A stretch of 5,633 bases of DNA, taken from assembly GCA_947499755.1 (NCBI GenBank), contig CANMPU010000083.1, positions 1 through 5,633 on the forward strand. The letters are read 5' to 3'. The notes under the pieces were generated by a model, which was not told the origin of the DNA, ran no database searches, and saw nothing but the letters and a program-made list of their open reading frames with translations. Position 1 is the stretch's first letter; each line of letters starts with the position of its first letter. Made by a program: the position numbers and the translations under genes. The stretch is from Betaproteobacteria bacterium (GTDB lineage Bacteria > Pseudomonadota > Gammaproteobacteria > Burkholderiales > CANMPU01). Below are positions 1-5,633 of the stretch, piece after piece.

Positions 1-201
1 GCGAGTACAGTGTTCTTAGCGTTAATGAGCAATTTTTCATAGCATAAAACCAGAATCCAACCTCATGCTAATTATCGGCAGTTCGCTTTGTTAATTTAGC
101 TGTTTTCGCAAGGTTAGCGCACTTTAATTACGCGAGGGGAATATCCACGGCTATGGTATTTTGCTATCATCTACAACCCCTTGTAAATCAATTTTAAACC
201 C
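1..201. other. Leader region without a recognisable gene
   Basis: No convincing coding region is visible on either strand. The plus frames are closed by stops after at most about 15 codons from the left edge, so at most the last few codons of an upstream gene could be present, with nothing identifiable in them. The region is AT-rich. It contains a weak imperfect dyad (GCTAATT at 67-73 against AATTTAGC at 93-100) and a possible promoter just before the first gene. No tRNA, terminator with a T-run, or repeat array is seen. Confidence 0.5.
162..170 (+). promoter_or_regulatory. Possible extended -10 promoter for the PHP gene and downstream genes
   Basis: TGCTATCAT matches an extended -10 element (TGn followed by TATCAT, five of six matches to TATAAT). 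No good -35 hexamer is seen 16-18 bases upstream, which is tolerable for extended -10 promoters. Transcription would start near 177 and give a leader of about 25 bases before the GTG start at 202. This is inferred from sequence match only. Confidence 0.35.
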
Positions 202-1044
202 GTGATCGACCTTCATTGCCATTCAACCTACTCGGACGGACTCTTAAGCCCGAAAGATTTATTATCTCGCGCCGCACGTCGCGGTGTAAAAACCCTAGCG
301 CTTACTGATCACGATGAGCTGCGTGGTCTAAAAGAGGCGCGTGAAACGGCTTCAGATTACGGTATTCAATTTATCGACGGCGTTGAGATTTCTGTAAAGT
401 GGCGTGAGAAAAGTGTGCACATCGTAGGGTTAAACATTGATCCAACACATTCTGCATTGCAACATGGTCTTGAACTTATTCGAAGCTCACGCCTGGAACG
501 CGCCCGCCAAATTGCGTACAAACTTGATGAAGTAGGAATTGCCGATAGTTTGGCAGGTGCCTATGCGTATGCGACAAATAAAGACATGATTGGGCGCGCG
601 CATTTTGCACGTTTTTTATACGCTCAGGGCTACGCGAAAGATGTGAAAGCAGTTTTTCAAAAATACCTAACGCCTGGAAGACCGGGGTATATTGCCGGAG
701 AATGGATTGCACTTAGCGATGCTGTCGAATGGATTAAGCAAAGTGGTGGAATGGCGGTCATTGCCCACCCCGGTCGGTATACGGTGAATGACGCGACGCT
801 GCGCCAACTGATTTTAGATTTTAAGAGCGCGGGCGGCGCGGGCATTGAGGTGATTACACCTAGCCATAGTCGCGAGCAGGCTACAAAATTCGCGCGCTAC
901 GCAATTCAATATGGACTATTCGCCTCGGTTGGCTCGGATTATCACGGGCCACAAGAAAGTTATTTTGATTTAGGCGTGCATCCTGAATTGCCTAGTGGAT
1001 GTAAGCCTATTTGGCATTCATGGTCTACGACCAGACCAACGTGA
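202..1044 (+). CDS. rnm: PHP-domain phosphoesterase, RNase AM (YciV) type
   Basis: This is a 280-residue cytoplasmic metal-dependent phosphoesterase of the PHP superfamily. The expected metal ligands are visible in order: His5 and His7 in the HCHST motif, Asp12, Asp36-His37 in LTDHDE, Glu62, His73, His134, His189 in IAHPGRY, and Asp246/His248 in GSDYHG. This set and the length fit the YciV/TrpH family. In E. coli that protein is RNase AM, a 5'-3' exoribonuclease that trims 5' ends of small structured RNAs including rRNA and also acts on 3',5'-bisphosphonucleotides. The start is GTG, because an in-frame TAA lies at 184-186 and the family motif begins immediately after residue 2. No Shine-Dalgarno sequence is evident. 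The gene precedes yciO by 31 bases, the same pairing as yciV-yciO in E. coli. The family assignment is firm; the exact substrate is inferred from the E. coli member. Confidence 0.9.
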   Translation: MIDLHCHSTYSDGLLSPKDLLSRAARRGVKTLALTDHDELRGLKEARETASDYGIQFIDGVEISVKWREKSVHIVGLNIDPTHSALQHGLELIRSSRLERARQIAYKLDEVGIADSLAGAYAYATNKDMIGRAHFARFLYAQGYAKDVKAVFQKYLTPGRPGYIAGEWIALSDAVEWIKQSGGMAVIAHPGRYTVNDATLRQLILDFKSAGGAGIEVITPSHSREQATKFARYAIQYGLFASVGSDYHGPQESYFDLGVHPELPSGCKPIWHSWSTTRPT

Positions 1045-1075
1045 TATTGCGTATTTCCATTGACACTCATGTAGC

Positions 1076-1696
1076 ATGGCGCAATTCTTCTCAATACATT
1101 TGGAAAACCCACAACATCGCCTTATTCGTCAGGCTGCGGCAATTGTCCAGGAAGGTGGCGTTATTGTCTATCCCACCGATTCGTGCTACGCGCTAGGATG
1201 TCATATCGGCGATAAATCTGCGATGGAGCGAATTCAACGAATTCGCGCAGTTGACGCCAAACATCATTTTACGTTGATATGCCGTGATCTATCGCAAATA
1301 TCGACGTACGCGAAGCTAGACAATCGGCATTTTCGTGTACTGAAGGCGACGACTCCTGGGAGCTACACGTTTATTTTGCGGGCGACGAGCCAAGTGCCTA
1401 AACGCCTCCTTTATCCGAAGCGCAATACGATAGGTTTGCGCATTCCCGCGCATCGTGTAGTGCAGGCGTTGTTAGATGAGCTTCATGAACCGATAGTTAG
1501 CTCAACATTGTTATTACCAGGAGATGACTTACCATTAAACAGCGCAGACGAAATTCGTGACAGGCTGGAGCATCAAGTAGACCTGGTGTTAGATGGTGGT
1601 TCCTGCGGGGTCGAGATGACGACTGTTGTTGATCTAACGAATGACGATGTTAGGATAACACGCTTGGGCAAGGGAGATACACGGGCTTTTGTCTAG
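1076..1696 (+). CDS. yciO: YciO, Sua5/YciO/YrdC-family protein
   Basis: At 206 residues this equals the length I recall for E. coli YciO. The N-terminus (MAQFFSIHLENPQHRLI) closely follows the E. coli protein, as do GGVIVYPTDSCYALGC, the FTLICRDLS segment, the PGSYTFIL segment and TIGLRIPAHR. The fold is the YrdC-like, nucleotide- and RNA-binding domain of threonylcarbamoyl-AMP synthases. Automatic annotation often calls such proteins L-threonylcarbamoyladenylate synthase, but the YciO branch is distinct from TsaC/Sua5. It lacks the Sua5 C-terminal domain, and its role in t6A synthesis is not established. ATG at 1076 is the only sensible start, because TGA at 1061-1063 closes the frame just upstream. 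No strong ribosome-binding site is seen, and translation may be helped by coupling to the gene 31 bases upstream. The gene is intact with no odd features. Confidence 0.93.
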   Translation: MAQFFSIHLENPQHRLIRQAAAIVQEGGVIVYPTDSCYALGCHIGDKSAMERIQRIRAVDAKHHFTLICRDLSQISTYAKLDNRHFRVLKATTPGSYTFILRATSQVPKRLLYPKRNTIGLRIPAHRVVQALLDELHEPIVSSTLLLPGDDLPLNSADEIRDRLEHQVDLVLDGGSCGVEMTTVVDLTNDDVRITRLGKGDTRAFV

Positions 1697-1747
1697 GTAA
1701 GTGTTACCGGCGTAAATTCACTGGAACGTGACGCCTTAATAAAACTG

Positions 1748-1753
1748 AGAGGA
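1748..1753 (+). promoter_or_regulatory. Ribosome-binding site of trpS
   Basis: AGAGGA lies nine bases before the ATG at 1763. It is the clearest Shine-Dalgarno sequence in the window and supports that start. The whole yciO-trpS gap is only 66 bases with no evident promoter or terminator, so trpS is probably cotranscribed with the genes before it. Confidence 0.7.
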
Positions 1754-1762
1754 AAGTAAAGC

Positions 1763-2965
1763 ATGTTTGTCGATCGCGTATTGTCTGGTATGCGCCCCAC
1801 AGGGAGCTTGCATCTCGGTCATTACCATGGCGTGTTAAAAAACTGGCTAGCGTTGCAACATCAATATGAATGTCTATTTTTTGCTGCCGATTGGCATGCT
1901 TTGACCACACATTACGATACGCCGGATGTGATCGAACAGCATGTTTGGGATATGGTAATTGATTGGCTTGCGGCGGGGGTTGATCCAACTCGCGCGACGC
2001 TTTTTATTCAATCTCGCGTACCTGAACACGCCGAACTGCATCTACTGTTGTCAATGATTACCCCGCTTAGTTGGTTAGAGCGTATTCCAACATACAAAGA
2101 TCAACAGGAGAAGTTGCGCGACCGGGATCTCGCGACTTATGGATTTCTCGGTTATCCTCTACTACAGAGCGCGGACGTTTTAATTTACCGCGCCAATCGT
2201 ATTCCGGTAGGCGAAGATCAAGTCCCTCACATCGAATTCACGAGAGAAATAGCGCGACGTTTTAACCATATTTTCGGTAGAGAGCAGGATTTTGTGCAAA
2301 AAGCAGAGGCCGCAGTAAAGCAACTCGGTGTGAAAAAAGGGAAACTTTATACGGAATTACGTACGCGTTACCAGGAACGCGGTGATACCCAAGCGCTTGC
2401 ATCCGCCAACGCGTTGTTGGATGAACAGCAAAATCTTAGCGTGGGTGACCGCGAGCGACTTTACGGGTACCTAGAGGGGGAGGGGAAAGTAATTCTGACC
2501 GAACCCAAAGCGCTGCTAACTGCCGCTTCAAAAATGCCAGGACTAGATGGCCAAAAAATGTCTAAGTCGTATGACAATACCATTGCCTTACGCGACAGCA
2601 TAGAAAGTGTCACAAAAAAAATACGCACGATGCCGACTGACCCGGCGCGTGTCCGGCGTAGCGATCCGGGGGAACCAGAAAAATGTCCTGTTTGGCAATT
2701 TCATCAAGTGTACTCAACGGATAAAACCAAGGACTGGGTAAGGCAAGGGTGCACAACCGCGGGTATTGGTTGTCTTGAATGCAAACAACCAGTACTTGAT
2801 GCAATTTTAGAAGAGCAAAAACCGATGCGAGAACGTGCGCAGATTTACGTTGAAGACCCGGCGTTGACCAGAAACATCATTGCCGAAGGTTGCGAAAAGG
2901 CACGCAAGATGGCAAGCGATACCTTACGTGACGTAAAAGCAGCCATGAAGTTATCTTATAGTTGA
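1763..2965 (+). CDS. trpS: Tryptophan--tRNA ligase (tryptophanyl-tRNA synthetase)
   Basis: This class I aminoacyl-tRNA synthetase activates tryptophan with ATP and charges tRNA-Trp in the cytoplasm. The Rossmann-fold signature is present as PTGSLHLGH at residues 12-20 (the HIGH-type motif). The VGEDQ segment of the active site is at about 149-153, and the KMSKS loop is at 265-269. The C-terminal helical anticodon-binding part includes AGIGCLECKQ. At 400 residues it is longer than the roughly 330-residue E. coli type. The extra 65 or so residues lie at about 178-247, between GEDQ and KMSKS, and are helical and charged in character. This is the longer form I associate with beta-proteobacteria. 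The start is fixed by a good ribosome-binding site and the start of the conserved domain. A run of eight A's at 2614-2621 encodes two lysines and keeps the frame. The gene is intact and certainly essential if it is the only copy. Confidence 0.97.
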   Translation: MFVDRVLSGMRPTGSLHLGHYHGVLKNWLALQHQYECLFFAADWHALTTHYDTPDVIEQHVWDMVIDWLAAGVDPTRATLFIQSRVPEHAELHLLLSMITPLSWLERIPTYKDQQEKLRDRDLATYGFLGYPLLQSADVLIYRANRIPVGEDQVPHIEFTREIARRFNHIFGREQDFVQKAEAAVKQLGVKKGKLYTELRTRYQERGDTQALASANALLDEQQNLSVGDRERLYGYLEGEGKVILTEPKALLTAASKMPGLDGQKMSKSYDNTIALRDSIESVTKKIRTMPTDPARVRRSDPGEPEKCPVWQFHQVYSTDKTKDWVRQGCTTAGIGCLECKQPVLDAILEEQKPMRERAQIYVEDPALTRNIIAEGCEKARKMASDTLRDVKAAMKLSYS

Positions 2966-2985
2966 AAACAAGAATAACACCCCCA

Positions 2986-3015
2986 TCTAGTCAATTATGA
3001 TAGCAATTAACTAGA
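2986..3015. repeat. Inverted repeat between trpS and lon
   Basis: TCTAGTCAATT (2986-2996) and AATTAACTAGA (3005-3015) form an 11-base inverted repeat with one mismatch and an eight-base spacer. As RNA it could fold into an AU-rich hairpin, but it is not followed directly by a T-run, so it is a poor rho-independent terminator. The spacer edge contains TATGAT (2996-3001), a five-of-six -10 match, with no clear -35 at the right distance. It may be an operator over a lon promoter, a weak terminator for trpS, or chance in AT-rich sequence. Confidence 0.4.
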
Positions 3016-3036
3016 GAGCGTTTCTTGCTTTAAATA

Positions 3037-3201
3037 ATGAATGATCAGTCTCCCATTGAAGGCGATGTCCTTAAAGAAGATGAGCACGGGCAAGCTGTAG
3101 CGACACCACTTGTTCCCGTCGGCGTGCTTCCCAGCACCATACCGATATCGCCTATCATCGACCGACCTTTTTTTCTGCGCAAACACTGCCGTTACTCATG
3201 A
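3037..3201 (+). pseudogene. lon: lon fragment A: N-terminal leader and start of LON domain
   Basis: This is a 54-codon open frame from ATG 3037 to TGA 3199-3201. Residues up to IIDRPFF (through 3174) match the start of LonB-type proteins, where the sequence normally reads RPFFPAQ. After the T7 run the frame is wrong and the last eight residues are not Lon-like. The first 30 or so residues are acidic and polar, as is usual for the variable N-terminus. On its own the fragment would have no function. Confidence 0.75.
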
Positions 3202-3779
3202 ACGAGCAACCATGGCTAAGCAGCGTGGAAAAAATTGGGCAGACGCCGCAGCGCATGGTTGGTCTAATTTTGGTTAAATCCGAACGCGCCGAGGACGCGA
3301 CGCTTGACGATTTTCATGCAGTAGGGACCGTCGTGCGTATGCATCATCCGATGCGCAGCGATGGGAAAATTCAGTTTATTGCAGAAGGCGTCACTCGTTT
3401 TCGTATCGTCGACTGGATATCAACACAAGCCCCTTATCTTGCGAAGGTGGAATACCCTGTCGACGGAGGAAATCAAGCAACAACAGAAATCAAAGCCTAT
3501 GCGATGGCGATCATAAATATCATTAAGGAACTGATACCGCTAAACCCACTATATAGCGAGGAACTTAAGGTTTTTTTAACACGCTTTAGTCCAAACGAAC
3601 CTTCGTTACTAGCAGATTTTGCCGCGAGCTTAACGACTGCTTCAAAAACCGAGCTACAGCAAGTGCTCGAAGCGTTCAATCTACGACGTCGTATGGAGAA
3701 AGTTCTCGTTTTAATAAAGAAGAGCTTGACGTTGCTAAGCTGCAGTCACAAATTCGTGGACAAGTTGGCGAGAAGATAG
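3198..3779 (+). pseudogene. lon: lon fragment B: LON N-terminal substrate-binding domain
   Basis: This open frame covers residues 55-228 of the restored protein, up to about 3719. It shows typical LonB N-domain features, including VRMHHP, IQFIAEGVTRFRI, LIPLNPLYSEELK and FSPNEPSLLADFAA. After codon 3717-3719 the frame departs from Lon, and the last 20 or so residues to the stop at 3777-3779 are out of frame. The ATG at 3198 overlaps the stop of fragment A in an ATGA arrangement, so it could be reached by reinitiation. It is probably an internal residue of the original gene, not a true start. Confidence 0.8.
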
Positions 3780-4948
3780 ACAAGCAACAACGCGAATTCT
3801 TCCTTAAGGAGCAATTAAAAGCGATTCAAAAAGAACTTGGGCTTGCAAAAGACGACCGTACGGCTGACATTGACAAATTTGGCGCGCGACTTGAGAAATT
3901 AAACCTGTCCGAAGGTGCCGACAAACGCGTTACAGAGGAAATGCAAAAGCTATCCATATTGGAGGTTGGATCACCTGAGTACGCGGTGACGCGTAATTAT
4001 CTCGATTGGTTGACATGCCTACCATGGGGATTATTTTCCAAGGATAAACTAGATTTAGAGCGTGCACGCAAGATCCTTGATCATGACCATTATGGCTTAG
4101 AGGATGTCAAGGAGCGCATCATAGAGTTTTTGGCGGCTGGAAAATTAAAAGGCGAAGTATCAAGGTCGATTATGTTGCTTTTGGGGCCGCCTGGGGTAGG
4201 TAAGACCTCTATTGGAAGATCTATTGCCTCCGCACTTGGGCGAAAGTTCTATCGCTTTTCGCTAGGTGGTATACACGATGAGGCAGAAATCAAGGGGCAT
4301 CGACGCACCTATATTGGGGCGATGCCAGGTAAATTTATTCAGGCGATTAAAGAAGTGGAGATATCCAATCCAGTCATTATGCTGGATGAAATAGATAAGA
4401 TAAGCAGCTCGTATCGCGGTGACCCAGCGTCTGCGTTACTTGAAGTTCTTGATCCAGAACAGAACGTTGATTTTTTGGATCACTATTTAGACGTGCGGTT
4501 TGATCTCTCAAAAGTACTATTTATATGTACCGCAAATCAGGTCGAATCGATTCCTGGGCCATTGCTTGATCGCATGGAGCTCATACGCCTGTCTGGATAC
4601 ATCACACAAGAAAAAATTCAAATCGCTAAACAATATTTGTGGCCCAAGCAACTGAAAAAAGCAGGTATTAATCGCAGTCAACTCGTAATAAGTGAACCAG
4701 CGTTGAAGCACATTATAGAGGGATATGCGCGTGAGTCTGGTGTGCGCAATCTCGAAAAACAATTGGGGCGTGTGGTACGAAAAGCGGCCGTGAAAATTGT
4801 TGGTGGTGAGACCAATCTTATTAGGATAGGCATTAAGGAAATTGAAGACGCCTTAGAAAAACCTGTATTTACGCGCGAGAAACTGTTGACCGGTGTTGGT
4901 GTGGTTACCGGGCTTGCCTGGACACCTATGGGGGGGCGCAATGCTTAG
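3722..4948 (+). pseudogene. lon: lon fragment C: helical linker, AAA+ ATPase module and start of protease domain
   Basis: Lon homology resumes at the GAG codon at 3722 with ELDVAKLQSQIRGQ, well before the first ATG of this frame at 3941. It therefore cannot start properly on its own. It carries the linker helices (QREFFLKEQLKAIQKELG), Walker A at 4184-4210, Walker B with Asp codon 4385 and Glu codon 4388, the LLDRME arginine-finger segment (Arg codon 4571), and the beginning of the protease domain (GVVTGLAWTPMGG). It runs out of frame after the G run at 4930-4936 and ends at TAG 4946-4948. Confidence 0.8.
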
Positions 4949-5435
4949 CATAGAAGCCACGCGAGTACACACTAAAAATCGTGGCTTTAAGTTAACCGGT
5001 CAGCTCGGTGCGGTAATGAAAGAGTCCGCAGAAATCGCCTACAGCTATATCTCGTCCCACCTCGACGAATTTAAGGGCGACCCGGCGTTTTTTGATGGCG
5101 CATTCGTGCATCTTCACGTCCCCGAAGGGGCGACACCTAAGGACGGCCCCAGTGCTGGTATTACCATGGCAACAGCCCTGTTGTCTCTTGCACGTAATGA
5201 GAAGATCAATCGACCTTTGGCGATGACAGGGGAACTGACGTTAACCGGACAGGTGCTACCTATCGGCGGGATCAGGGAAAAAATTATCGCCGCGCGCCGC
5301 GTCAACGTGATGGAAATTATTATGCCGGAGGCGAATAGGCGCGATTATGACAAGTTGCCAACTCATATTCGCGAAGGACTTAGCGTGCATTTCGTGAAGC
5401 ATTTCCGCGAGGTAATGCGCGTCGTATTTTCTTAA
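4941..5435 (+). pseudogene. lon: lon fragment D: Ser-Lys protease domain
   Basis: Residues 634-799 of the restored protein lie in this frame. Lon homology begins at the GGC codon at 4935, just before the in-frame ATG at 4941. The frame is open back to an ATG at 4893, but the residues encoded between there and the G run are not Lon-like. It contains the IEATRVHTKNRGFKLTG region, PEGATPKDGPSAG with the catalytic Ser codon at 5151, MTGELTLTGQVLPIGG, and the catalytic Lys codon at 5280. The G run at 4930-4936 lies four bases before ATG 4941 and could pass for a ribosome-binding site, so an isolated 164-residue protease domain could in principle be made. Without its AAA+ ring it would not be a normal Lon. 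Confidence 0.8.
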
Positions 5436-5633
5436 TTGGTCGTGACTTCGCGGGAAGTGCTCTTGCCGCGCTCTTAAGCATTTCTTGATCGAAAAGTACT
5501 ACATAGTCGCTGCCCGCTAGCGTTTCAAGCCAAATTAATTCTGTGTGTGCATAATATTTTTCTAGTTCTGCACGGTGATGGCCAATCTCAAGAATAAGAA
5601 ATCCACTTTTAGTTAAGTAGTTTGCTGCCGTGG
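5380..5633 (-). CDS. prmB: Ribosomal protein uL3 N5-glutamine methyltransferase, C-terminal part
   Basis: On the minus strand a frame is open from the window edge to TAA at 5382-5380, giving the last 83 residues. GFLILEIGHHRAEL followed by LIWLETLAGSDYVVLF matches the end of the SAM-dependent methyltransferase domain of PrmB, where a WLE/WLD motif and a final strand with V-x-L close the protein. The related PrmC lacks this pattern. PrmB methylates a glutamine of ribosomal protein uL3 during 50S assembly. The SAM-binding motif and the NPPY catalytic motif lie outside the window. After the usual end (about FDQEML) there is a basic tail of roughly 30 residues rich in Lys and Arg. Its last 18 codons and stop overlap lon's 3' end by 56 bases in convergent orientation. 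The identification is good but rests on a partial sequence. Confidence 0.8.
   Translation of the reverse strand, partial: TAANYLTKSGFLILEIGHHRAELEKYYAHTELIWLETLAGSDYVVLFDQEMLKSAARALPAKSRPIKKIRRALPRGNASRNAR
5449..5470. other. Small GC-rich hairpin after the lon stop
   Basis: CGCGG (5449-5453) pairs with CCGCG (5466-5470). An inner AAG/CTT helix follows after one G-G mismatch, closing a four-base TGCT loop. It lies 14 bases after the lon stop and inside prmB. No proper T-run follows on either strand, so it is at best a weak transcription end signal between convergent genes. Confidence 0.2.

Larger units (their letters stand above)
3037..5435 (+). pseudogene. lon: ATP-dependent Lon protease, LonB/AsrA type, with three frameshifts
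   Basis: Homology to Lon runs from end to end but through three frames. One base is missing at about 3168-3175, one is missing at about 3714-3722, and one G is extra in the G7 run 4930-4936. With these corrected the protein is 799 residues, the normal length for the LonB/AsrA branch. Domains in order are a short variable N-terminus, the LON substrate-binding domain (about 35-240), a helical linker (about 225-310), an AAA+ module (about 345-560) and the S16 protease domain (about 615-799). Walker A is GPPGVGKTS (384-392), Walker B ends in Asp451-Glu452, and the likely arginine finger is Arg513. The catalytic dyad is Ser706 in DGPSAG and Lys749, with the family's 43-residue spacing. An intact enzyme would be a cytosolic hexameric protease that degrades misfolded and regulatory proteins. 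There are no internal stops apart from those caused by the shifts and no lost key residue, so decay is recent or the indels are sequencing errors. The start at 3037 has no strong ribosome-binding site. Confidence 0.88.

Noticed and set aside
1..47. Possible C-terminal codons of an upstream gene (frames ending at TAG 40-42 or TAA 45-47)
   Set aside because: About 14 codons in either frame, with no recognisable motif, cannot be told from chance.
476..845. Open frames on the minus strand inside the PHP gene
   Set aside because: They are antisense to a strongly conserved coding region, have no recognisable domains, and are expected by chance at this composition.
1060..1065. Perfect TTGACA, a -35 consensus, 10 bases before the yciO start
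   Set aside because: No -10-like hexamer occurs 16-18 bases downstream, and any transcript would begin inside yciO. Most likely chance.
1709..1735. Dyad GGCGT...ACGCC between yciO and trpS as a terminator or attenuator
   Set aside because: Only five plus three pairs with an asymmetric five-base bulge, no T-run, and no leader peptide with Trp codons.
3198..3779. Reading 3198-3779 as an independent small LON-domain protein
   Set aside because: LonB homology continues both upstream (from 3037) and downstream (from 3722) in other frames without a gap, so this is a fragment of one broken gene.
4517..5305. Open frames on the minus strand across the lon AAA+ and protease regions
   Set aside because: Their products show no recognisable motifs, and the plus strand is plainly Lon.

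Overview
The window reads as a short chromosomal segment from a proteobacterium, most likely a member of the Burkholderiales. This placement rests on three things: a 400-residue TrpS carrying the long insertion before KMSKS that I associate with beta-proteobacterial enzymes, a LonB/AsrA-type Lon, and a PrmB-type methyltransferase. Base composition is moderate (by eye a little under 50% GC), lower than in typical free-living Burkholderiaceae. Together with a broken lon gene, this would fit a host-associated or genome-reduced lineage, but the genus cannot be fixed from this sequence alone.

Layout: 1-201 holds no gene but has a possible extended -10 promoter. It is followed by three intact genes in one direction with gaps of 31 and 66 bases: a PHP-domain RNase AM-type nuclease (rnm/yciV), yciO, and trpS (tryptophanyl-tRNA synthetase). 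They look like one transcription unit concerned with RNA and translation. A 71-base gap with an 11-bp inverted repeat follows. Then comes a complete-length but disrupted gene for a Lon protease of the LonB/AsrA subfamily (3037-5435). Its reading frame is broken three times: a base is missing at about 3168-3175, a base is missing at about 3714-3722, and there is one extra G in the 4930-4936 G run. Correcting these gives 799 residues with Walker A, Walker B, the arginine finger and the Ser-Lys catalytic dyad all intact. At the right edge, on the minus strand and convergent with lon, is the C-terminal part of prmB (ribosomal protein uL3 glutamine methyltransferase), whose last codons overlap the lon 3' end by 56 bases.

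I do not see a new biological system here. The point of greatest interest is the state of lon: three single-base frame breaks and no other damage. This may be very recent gene decay, sequencing or assembly indels, or, at the T7 site only, possible -1 slippage on an in-phase heptamer. The neighbouring genes are intact, including trpS with its run of eight A's.
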